Source: Atrina japonica
Taxonomy: Eukaryota > Mollusca > Bivalvia > Pterioida > Pinnidae
Reading direction: 5' to 3'
Assembly: GCA_030159075.1 (NCBI GenBank)
Contig: BROG01000481.1
Coordinates: forward strand, 481,501-545,500
Length of the DNA: 64,000 nt
Shown here piece after piece: positions 13,240-24,300 of this stretch. The notes under the pieces are model-generated. The model worked only from the letters and a program-made list of their open reading frames with translations, was not told the DNA's origin and ran no database searches. The translations under genes and the position numbers were made by a program. Position 1 is the stretch's first letter. Every line of letters begins with the position of its first letter.

Positions 13240-13925
13240 AGACAATATATAATGTGGAGACAAAAACTGCGGCAACTCGGAACCAATGATCCTTTATGGC
13301 ACCTGACCTTTATTCATACGAAGCAGACTTCATTCAGAAACTGCTGAATCAAAAGAAGAAACAGGCGGCCTTTAATTTGACATTTAGATATATCGACGAC
13401 GTTTTGTCATTAATAATAACAATTTTCATACAATGTCAATGCGAATATCCCAGCGATTGTTAAAGATACGATTGAAACGCTTCATACTTAGACATTTTAC
13501 TTAATATAAACACAGACGGGAAATGGCACAATTGGATAAACGCGACGATTTCGGCTTTCCCTCGTAAACATATAAGTAGTAATACCCCTCAGTAATCTGG
13601 AAATATTTCACAAATGATAACCTACAGCGAAATTTCATATACAGGTTTGACTGTGACACAGGGATATCGATAACAACAATGTCCGCAAATTTTACCTTGT
13701 TTGCGACTACTCTGTTTCACAAGTGATGTTGGCCTTTTTGGCGGTTGTTGAGACCTACTACGAGGATACACTCCTCACGTGTTTTTGTACTTGATGTGGA
13801 ATATTACCGAAACAGATGCTTACTCCTCCATGGCACAACCTCTTGGTTTCGAGGTCCGTGTTTGTCCATTTTTACAGGTTGATCTATTGTCCTGGACTAT
13901 TGATTTATACGGTATCGTTTTTATA
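13240..13925 (+). mobile_element. retroelement copy of the same family, heavily decayed
   Basis: Shares with 43135-44042 the RT stretch (aagcagacttcattc, atatatcgacgacgtttt) and the tail (tgcttactcctccatggcac), but has many deletions and substitutions. Confidence 0.7.
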
Positions 13926-15289
13926 TATTAAAAATTAATCTGAAAAATTGTGAAACAAGTTTGACGTGATAACAACAGTCCAAGACCGAGACATGATGTA
14001 GGCCAATTTTACCTACTACGCAGGTTTTGAGTTATGATATTAAACAGATCAAAACTCGGTGAGTAAGATATAACATGTTATAATCAAAATAACTCGGTAA
14101 ACGTTGTGTCTTTTCAAATTTAGAAAGTTAACTAACTGGAGTAAGATAAACATGATAATCAACTAACACTTGTTGTAGAATAGTTACATACAAATTGCAA
14201 ACATGTAGTTATGACTTATGATAATAATTACACATTGGTAACAATTGAATATGTGAAATATGTGATATGAAAAAAAACCATACGACGGCACATAAGACTA
14301 TGAACTAGATATGATGCCAAAAAAAAACGTATACTATTTACTATATTTACTGGTTCCGCCCATGTATTTAAGAAACGGGAATTAAAAAGATAGGATCTAT
14401 AATCATCGTTTTAAAGTTGAAAACTGCGAATCCATTTATTTACTAATGTTTAGATAAAAGAATTAAAGTAATTAACGTATAAATTTTAATTGTTTCTTTT
14501 CGTCCCCTAGGGTCTAGTTCATAGTATCAGTGTTGGCCTTGATTTTGACAAATAAACGATAAAGATGTTCAGAGGAGAGCACGCGTATTTACATGATGCG
14601 TTTGTTGACAGGTTTTTTCCTTTGCTTTCAATTCAAAAGTTAATTTTTAGCTGCATAGCTGCATACTTAAACATATTTAGTTCGATATGTACCTTCTAAA
14701 ATAACTTGTTAAAATTCATCAACCATATATTTGGCTCATTCATCGGCAATATCACACTAAACACAATCACCTTCAAGTCAAGTAAGACTAAACCACTTCG
14801 GTATGAGATTCAAAGAGTTCAGCAAATCCATACATCGGTCATGCTCTTTCCCATTATATTTCATTGTCCTTGTATATCTCGCCTGAACATGTTGGCGATT
14901 ATTGTAGGGCTGTGGCTTTCTATGACAAAAAATGCATGATATGCCATATTCGAAAACAAAAGCTGAATTGAGCCACTGAGAGAAGATATGAAGAATCATC
15001 CATTTAGTAGAACACCATGAATCAGTTCAATATTCTTTTTCAGTGGAGTAATAGAACAGATGTATTTGTATTGGATAGTTGACTTACCAGAGAATCCATT
15101 GCGGCAAATGTGAAAGGTGTTTGACTTTGTCACAATGACGGTAAAATATTATTTTGGTGACATATATAGGACTTCTCACTTTTTCCATCGGTTATACTAC
15201 TTATATATGTAGCGCACTCTCAAGGGACTAAATCCTTGAAAACCGTATGTCAGTATTACACTCTTTTCATGTACCTTCTGCTTCTCCTG

Positions 15290-15520
15290 ATACTGATTTT
15301 GAGCTACCAGCAGCCCTTTTCACAAAAAAGTCTTACGATAAAAAACGATCGTACGAGAATCTTACGATTTTTATGTTTTTCACAAATATCTTACGATAAA
15401 ACTTACGATAGATTTTAATCGTAAGTCTACGAGTGCCTCCAGCTACTCTTACGATAGAAAGTGTAAATTAAACAAATCGTACGACTAAAATATTACGAGT
15501 ACTTGTCATACTTAAATATA
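15290..15520. repeat. palindromic tcttacgat repeat, MITE-like
   Basis: Variants of tcttacgataaaa and of its complement ttttatcgtaaga recur about eight times in both orientations over 230 bp. Confidence 0.55.
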
Positions 15521-15699
15521 CCATATTTATATTGGATACCAAAACTTCACAAAAACCCATATAAACAAAGGTAAATAGCAGTGTCCTGTAAATGTTCAAT
15601 CACACCTTTATCTTTACTCCTTAACAAAACACTTACTTCAGTTAAGGAGGAAATTTAGGCAACACTGCACAGTTGATTATTACATAAACGGTGTTAATC

Positions 15700-15880
15700 T
15701 GGGCCGGTATTCATAAAGGATCTTAATTCATACTTAAGTATAAAAATACTTAAGTAATTTTCTTAACTCATGTGATTAAGGAATTTTTTTAAATGTGGGT
15801 TAAATTATTAAGTATATTTCAAAACTTTACTTAGTACTTAAGAAGGAGCTTAAAGTTAAGAGCACTAAAGAGGACTCCTA
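15700..15880. repeat. palindromic cttaagtat repeat, MITE-like
   Basis: Starts 'gggccggtattcataaagga', then cttaattcatacttaagtat and further aagta/tactt inversions. It resembles the end of a MITE-type element; the matching second end was not found. Confidence 0.45.
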
Positions 15881-16964
15881 AATGATTGGAGACTTGCTTT
15901 CTTTTTCTTTTTCATAAACAAATGGCATATTAGAGAAGAAATCTTAAAGGAAGTAAAGGATGTAAACATAACAATCTGTAATGTTAACTTTTGTACAGGC
16001 AGTGTGACTTCACGGATACTTTTATATGAACAAAAGTTAAGAATGCAAACGTGACATTAATTAAAATGGATCGGATTTGTTGCAGACACATTCAAAACAA
16101 ATGAATAGGACTAATTACTAGTTTAAAAATTACAAAATGAAATAAAATAAAAAGTTTGTTCGCGTATTTTTTAAAAGAAATTCATATTCTGGTTTCATTT
16201 TGAAAATATATATTAAAACAAGCTTTAAAAATGTGTATAAAGTGAATAGATTTCTTACATGATGCTTATTTTAACATAATTGTTTACTCATACAAAACCA
16301 ATTGCCTTTGATCACAAATGTCAACAAACATGCCTCGAAACAAACTTTTGAATACGTACTGTAGGCATGACGTACATCTAGCGTTTTGAATGATATTTAT
16401 ACCGCCACATAACCATGGAAATGAACTGTCAAATGTAGATTAAAAAGTAGACAGTATAGAATAGATTGGATTTTGTGGGTGAAAGATAGACATAGCAGAC
16501 ATTTTAGCCTACCAAAATCAACTGTTCATTGCATTTTAGAAGATATATAATATCAATGCAGATATAGAAAAAATAACATCGAAACGATTCGAAGTGAGAT
16601 TTCGGTAACTGTGGCTGCAGCAGTGTAGGCTACGCCTTCAGTATGCCTACAGCATTTTGGCTTCTGTTAGCAGTAAAATTTTGAAGTGGATTGAAAATGA
16701 AAGAAAAAAAAATGATAATCTAACTTATTCCCGTGTTTGACCTGTACAATGCATTAATCTCACCATTGGGGATTTGCCATTAATCAACCTCCTGTGAAAA
16801 CGAGGGGAAGGGAGTACGCGAAGTAGTGTTTAAATGTTTAGTCTCCAAAGCATTCTCAGTCATTATGGATGTAATGTTTGATCCAAGCTTTTTCAGCAAT
16901 TACTGTATTCTTAACATTAGCAAAACCGGACTTGTAAAATTGTAATTTGGGTATTGTATAATTA

Positions 16965-17475
16965 AATCTTATACTACAGTAATATTTGGCAGTGATAACA
17001 CCATTTAAATTCCAAAGTTTTCTAAACTTTTTACAGTGGTTACTCTTAGACGGATTTCGGCTATACTTTTAGATTATCATTTGACCTTGTATGATACCAG
17101 TTTCTCTTTAGAAACTGCATATACATTTTTAATTGGAGCTCAACTGATGAACTCTAATTGACAGAAACGATCATCTTGAGCATTATAACTTTGGTATGAT
17201 ATTTAAAATATTTATTATTTTAATAACCACTGGGTCATTGCCACTGCTAGTAGTCTGTCTCAGTCCCCGATTGTATACATACATATAGTAACTAGTATGT
17301 CGGTACCAGTAAATTATTTTATACTAAAGTGATATTTCGCTCAGATACCACCAGTTTAAAATTCTAAATTTCTCAAAGATATTTATTTTTACACTGGGTA
17401 TTCTTAGACGAATTTTCTTTTGGCAATACATTTAGATGTTTGACAGAAACGATCGTCTTGAACATTTATTTGGTC
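16965..17475 (-). repeat. dispersed ~350-bp repeat, minus strand
   Basis: Reverse complement of the 5260-6070 unit (ttactcttagacggatttcg; gacagaaacgatcatcttga), about one and a half units. Confidence 0.7.
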
Positions 17476-17774
17476 TTTTGTATGGGTATTGCGGAATTTT
17501 GAATCCATATTGAAGATTTTCTTTGCTTTGGATTTTATATTCAATTATGGTTACTGTAAAGTTCGAGCTATAAAAGATGTAGTCCGATTGACTGTAAAGG
17601 TCAGGTGAAACGATGTGTTGTGACTGAACATTATATTTGTGTTTTGGCCTCTTTTGTAAAACTATAACTTTGGTATTGTTAATGATATTTGAATTTTGAA
17701 TCCTAGATATCCTGAAGATTAGTACTTTGCTATCTATGGTTGATTTTATAATGCATATGGTTATGCTTGTATGG

Positions 17775-19030
17775 TTACTGTACGGGTCAGGTCACGGACG
17801 GTTATATTTGTATTGTGACTGTAAGAGTCAGGTGACGGAAGGTTATATTTGTGTTGTGACTGTAAAGGTCAGGTCACTGACGGTTATATTTGTATCGTGA
17901 CTGTAAGAGTCAGGTGACGGAAGGTTATATTTGTGTTGTGACTGTAAGAGTCAGGTGAGAAGGTCATTTGTGTTTTGACTGTAAACAGGACGGAAGGTTA
18001 TATTTGTGTCGTGACTGTAAGAGTCAGGTGACAGAAGGTTATATTTGTGTTGTGACTGTAAAGGTCAGGTCACGGACGGTTATGTTTGTATTTTGTGTTG
18101 TGACTGTAAAGGTCAGGTCACGGACGGTTATATTTGTGTTGTGACTGTAAAGGTCAGATAACGGACGGTTATATTTGACTGTATGGGTGTGACTGTTTGT
18201 AAAGTCAGATCACACGGACGGTATATTTGTATATTTGTGTTGTGACTGTAAAGGTCAGATCACGGACGGTTATATTTGTGTTGTGACTGTAAAGGTCAGA
18301 TCACGGACGGTTATATTTGTGTTGTGACTGTAAAGGTCAGGTCACGGACGGTTATATTTGTGTTTTGACTGTATGGGTAAGATCACGGGCGGTTATGTTT
18401 GTATTATGACTGTATGGGTATTTATATTGTGACTGTATGGATCACGTCAAAGACGGTTATATTTATATCGCTACTGTATGGGTCAGGTCACGGACACTTA
18501 TATTTGTATTTTGACTGTATTGGTCACGCCACTGACGGTTATATTCATATTACGACTGTATGGGTCAGGTCACGGACGGTTATATTTGTATTATGACTGT
18601 ATGGGTCAGCGGGTCATTTGTGTTGGTCACGGACAGTTATATTTGTATTATGACTGTAAAGGTCAGGACACGGACAGTTATATTTGTATTATGACTGTAA
18701 AGGTCAGGACACGGACAGTTATATTTGTATTATGACTGTAAAGGTCAGGTCACGGACAGTTATATTTGTATTATGACTGTAAAGGTCAGGTCACGGACAG
18801 TTATATTTGTATTATGACTGTAAAGGTCAGGTCACGGACAGTTATATTTGTATTATGACTGTAAAGGTCAGGTCACGGACAGTTATATTTGTATTATGAC
18901 TGTAAAGGTCAGGACACGGACAGTTATATTTGTATTATGACTGTATGGGTCAGGACACGGACAGTTATATTTGTATTATGACTGTAAAGGTCAGGACACG
19001 GACACTTATATTTGTATTTTGACTGTATTG
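17775..19030. repeat. 41-bp minisatellite upstream of OMT copy 2
   Basis: Unit of 41 bp, gactgtaaaggtcaggtcac followed by ggacagttatatttgtattat. The left half is irregular (deletions, ggacgg variant); the right half from about 18620 is nearly perfect, suggesting recent expansion there. It lies about 0.9 kb before exon 1 of copy 2. Confidence 0.95.
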
Positions 19031-19056
19031 ACGTTTTTCCTTATCGCCTGTCAATA

Positions 19057-19440
19057 TCTTGGTTAGGAGTAAAGATAAAGGTTTGGTAGAACATTTGGTT
19101 GATCCTGCTATGTATCTTTGCTTATATGCGGTTTATGTGAAGTTTAGTCATATGTGATCTGTGTATTAGAGAAAAATATGAATATGGAAAAGCTCATAAT
19201 CGGTATCCGTTTTTCCTTATTGTCAATAGGTTATATCAAAGTTTTGAGCGATCCTGCTAATATCGGACACGTTTTATGATTTTTAAGGATGTCATCCTTT
19301 GAAATTGAACTACATGTGTATGTAGGATCTCAAGAATTCGTATTAAACCCAAGTTCTTCTAATAAACAATTATAGTAATGTGCCTTACAAATAAAAACTA
19401 TATTATTTGAGGCTTTGTCTGCTGGTACCAGTACATATTT
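19057..19440. repeat. block shared with 1-330
   Basis: Same order of words as 1-330, with an extra stretch around 19145-19200. Probably part of the segment duplicated with the genes, or a dispersed repeat. Confidence 0.85.
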
Positions 19441-19914
19441 TAGAAGAAAACAAGTCATTTGGTTTTGATGATTAATGTGACGACATAAGTTAAAAATGTA
19501 CATTTCAGTGTCACTTTCTTAATTGTTTGTTTACTGCTCTACAATGTGATTGATGTTTTAAAAGCACTACCTTTGTCTTTATTAGAAATCGACGTAACAC
19601 ACTCATAAAATACAATGTTATATGTCAAAACTTCATTTAACTAAATGACGTATAACGTTGAGTAATTAATACAACCTGAACACAAACAGAATTCATTTTC
19701 ACCTATGATTATACATGTTATATAGCATACATGCTTAGTAGACCAGACCGTTCACTGCACTTTTCAACTATCTCTTTTTCGCGTTTATATTTTGGCATTC
19801 GTCTCTTTGTGTTTAACTGAAATTCTTATTTCACACGATTTGTGCTGAAATATACACGTTGTAATATATTATAATCTTACACTTTTCCTATTGTTTTAGC
19901 CGTTCGTTTCAAAT

Positions 19915-20034
19915 ATGTCGCAGATTTATGATCCTGCTCATACGCACATCCTGCAATTGAAGGAATTATTATCAAGCGAAGATGTCTCAGAAGAAATCAG
20001 AACGGAGGTTTCTAAAATACTGGAATTGTTCGAA
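19915..20034 (+). CDS. OMT copy 2, exon 1
   Basis: Forty codons from ATG, reading MSQIYDPAHTHI, then LKELLSSEDVSEEI and ending ILELFE at a gtaagt donor. This is an amphipathic helical start typical of animal members of the family. Confidence 0.85.
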
Positions 20035-21101
20035 GTAAGTCAATACCGACATAGTATAATATATAGCTGTAACATAATATGAGGGTCATTGTATAGTTGT
20101 ATTGACAGGTGCTACAAACTAGAAAATCGTATGTAATTTCGCATGGAATATTCTTTGTATATGGAGTTTATATTTCACAAATGATCCGATATGTCAGGGC
20201 GTGTACAACATATGAAGATTTCATATACAGAGGTAAACTACTCACTGACAAATTATTGACACAGGGATATCGAAACCGCGTTTAATGTCAACGTTCCGCA
20301 AATTTTACGGTCGGTATAATAGTCTTGTCTGCGACTACTCTGTTTCACTAAGTGAAATGTTGAGTTTCCTTTTCGTTGGCGGTTGTTGAGACGTCTGTAC
20401 CAATTGTGACGACGATACACTCCTCACGTGTTTCATTGGACTTGACTGTGGACTCACGGCGGGTGTGACCGGTCGACAGGGGATGCTTACTCCTCCATGG
20501 TACCTGATCCCATCTCTTGGTTTCCAGAGGTCTGTTTTTGTCCGTTTTTACTGGATTTGTATCTATGTCCTGGACATTCTATTGATTTATACTTTGGTGT
20601 CTGAATTTTTTTATATTGTACATTAATCCATTGCTTGCTCTTGATTGTAATTAATCCTTAGTAGTGGTCTTTTTTATTATAAAAATATTTGAAGTTGGAG
20701 ATTTCAGACGGAAAATGTCAAACATCAGTGTTAAATCAAATGAGTCTGCGCGAACTGAAACAATATCTTTACTGAACGCGATTGTATGAAATTGATAAGT
20801 TTATATAAAACGAATAAACAGATAAATGAATAAATAAACTGTTTTAACTGTTATTTCCGTCATTGCAAGTATACAGACCGGTTGCATTTATATCCAGTGC
20901 CTAACACACAGCTGTCCAGCTGTTACGTTATATGAAAATCGCCCCGAAAAGACAATTATAAAGAATTAATTACGTATCCAGCTGACTTCAGATTCACAGA
21001 AAATGGTAATATATATAAATATAAGAATTTTCTCTTTTTCAAAAACATGGAATACACATGCAATGACTCATGGAAAAAATCAGTGGACTGCACGTGTGTG
21101 T

Positions 21102-21178
<77 letters not shown>

Positions 21179-21276
21179 CGTGTATGGTTGAAATTGGTCC
21201 TTGTTATATAGTTATTAATGTTTGAGCTATTTTACTCTGTATGTTACCAGAAGCTGTGTACTTACCTTTAACTCCA

Positions 21277-21355
<79 letters not shown>

Positions 21356-24300
21356 AAATTCACCAATAACGAGAAGTACAATGAAAGGAATATTTATGTA
21401 TTTCAAAAAGTAATATGCTATTTCGCTTTAAAGGCACGCGATGCATACTGCAAAAGGATAACAAGTAGTAGTAGTCCAGCACTTAAAGATCTCCTAAAAG
21501 TAACAGCAGAACATCCATGGGACAAGGTATACGAGGAAGGGAAAACTGAATTCAAACTTGATGCTGATATGATATCAGGAAATTTGGAAGGTAAACATTG
21601 TAATTTTTACTTATCTATCCATCCATCTATCTATCTTTAGACATAAATCAATATACCAATTATTTATTTCTTTGAAGTTTTTCTTTTTTCACAAACCGCT
21701 TTCATCTTGGGTCCATAACATAACCCCGGGCAAGGGGAGGAAGACACCGCTGATGCCCGTTAGTAAAAAATCAAAATGAATAAGAGATACATAAATGTTG
21801 AGGTACAAAATAGATAGTTACATATATATTTATTTATCAAAAGTTGTAATGAAAAATTATTTTAAACATTTAGGTACAATCGCATTGTCATACAATTTGA
21901 TGGTCAAAAACTGATAACAAGACTTTCTACTCAGGCTTAAAAAATCGGCTTAAGTTTAAAAGCATGCTGTGATGTAACGGCGGAGGCAAATTGGGTAACT
22001 TTTAGGCCCGGTAAATAGTACCGACAATGATGGGAACAATGTTTTGCGAACTTTGACATATATGTTTCGATTGTCTTTTCAGCTCAGTTTCTGAAATCTC
22101 TTGTCAGTATTTCGAAAGCAAAAAAGGTTTTAGAATTGGGATTATTTACCGGATGTGGAGCTCTAACAATTGCAGAATCTATCCCGGAAGACGGTGAAGT
22201 ATATTCCTGCGAAATAGAACCGTATATCGTCGAATTTGCACGGGAATGTCTGAATAAATCTCCGCATGGAAGGAAGATAAAGATAATGGATGGTGAGTAA
22301 AAATAATTAAAGAAATTACTAAGAAATTTTGTCTATAAGAATGATTCTTTTTTGGAATTTAAAAAAGAAAAAACGACTAATGCTATACCATCAAATATAT
22401 AATGCTACATATTATGACAATGCCGTTTGCGAAATAAATTCTATATTGAAAAACGAAAACTGAGATGTCTTATAGTGCTATAATAAAACTCCATGCGTTC
22501 TTACTAATAAAAAACATTTTTTCTATTTTAATGAAGATATTTTGATATGTAATGTTTATAATAAAACTTCCTGCGTGCTTACTAATAAAAGCGTTTTTGC
22601 TATTTTAATGGATATATTTTTTTATGTTTTACTGTATAATATTTATCACATTTTCCCGTTGAGATAAACCTACATCTAGATGACACTAGCGGTGATTATC
22701 TATGTAAAATTAAAGTTTTTCGTCAAGTGGAGAACAGGATATAATACAAATTACAGCAACATTTGCTGATATCTCAATGGAAACAGTATATTTGACTGTT
22801 CGGTTCTCTAAACGATATTTCACCAACAAATGTGGCAGTTGCACTATAGAAAATATGTTATGTGCTGTGTTTTACTGAAAATTTTACTTGAAATCTTGTA
22901 CCGTTAGTTTTTGTTTCTTTACTTTACAATTATAATTTCTCACCTCAGATATTATATATGATCAGCATAACAATGCGCAAAAATATTTGATGGCGTGTTT
23001 AAAAGTAGAATGAAAAAATGTATCTATCCGTGTCATCAGATAGCACTTGATCGTTGTAGAAGATGGATTTAACTCGGAGTACACTCTTACTGAATCCACA
23101 TGCTAAACGATCGCGCGCAGTCTAATGATACGGATAGAAACAGATGTGTAGTTTTGTCCAGATATATGACGGAGTGATATCGTTTGCTTTGTCCTCTTGT
23201 AAAACTATATAACTTTGGCATTATAAATAATATTTACTCAGTAGAGAAGTAAAGTTAATACATTAGAAAATGGGCATATTAAAATCAGTTAATATGTCAT
23301 TCAAACACAAGATGTTGACGTATATTGCAGAATCCTTTATGTTTTACACACATTGTAATCACTTGCGTTATTTTAGTCGACCTTCAATGCAAATGCAAGA
23401 ATCTATTTATTATGAAAGGAGACGGACATGACAGTGTAATAGAACAACAAGGACATTTCAAAATCACGTATGAATGTCATGCCAAACATGTTTCCCCATA
23501 TAAACATATTTTTTCTCACAATAACTTTCTTTTTTCTAGCTCGGGTTTCGGAAGGTTTTACTTAGAAACAATTTAACATGACTCATTAATGTTCTTCAAT
23601 CTTTCTCGTACATATATCTGGTTCGAAGGCTAGACAATGCTAACAATGATTTCATTCTCGGTGTTAAGACTTCGAAAATGATTTTGAAATACACTGTGGA
23701 TTCTATACAAATACTAAATGTTGCTCATATTGAGTCTAAATCTGTGTGAGCAGTATTTTTACGCATAATCAGATGATTTTATCAGGTGGTATTGTGGTAA
23801 AGTTTACTTTTATATACTCTCAATATTTCATATTTTCTGTTGATGCAACTCCATGCTTGGAGATAAGGCACTTAAAATATTGATCAACTTGATTTATATT
23901 TACTGTCAGGCCTTGAAATTCAAAACGATCGGCCTCACGGGAGACACTTAGACCTTACAATGCAAATGATGCTAATGGCAGCCGTATCATAAGAAGTGAC
24001 ATGTCAAATATGAAGTATGTCTGCACAAGCCATTAAACAAAAAGAAAAAACTGACAAAACTGATACTAATGAGTGACACTGTGTATATTTTAAGTTTAAG
24101 GAGCCATTCATCATTCAAATATAGAGAGGCGTCCGTGCCTGAGAGGTTAGAGAATCGTGCTTTGAACCACGATGCCTCTCACTTCTGATGCTTTTAACCC
24201 CATTGAAATTGTGAGGTAGTGTGCCAGTTTATTTGTGGAATGTGTGTGGTATTTTCCCATGTCTACGCGGGTTCTCGCCTCCGCCATCAAAACCTGGCCG

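Larger units (their letters stand above)
12701..17774. other. spacer between OMT copies 1 and 2
   Basis: Apart from the retroelement copy, palindromic repeats and dispersed repeat listed separately, nothing gene-like was seen; 13930-15290 and 15890-16960 are AT-rich with only short frames. Confidence 0.6.

Noticed and set aside
17775..19030. Coding repeat protein in the 41-bp array (open frames at 18399-18735)
   Set aside because: The frames come only from a 41-bp unit lacking stops in some frames. They shift with each indel and match no protein logic.
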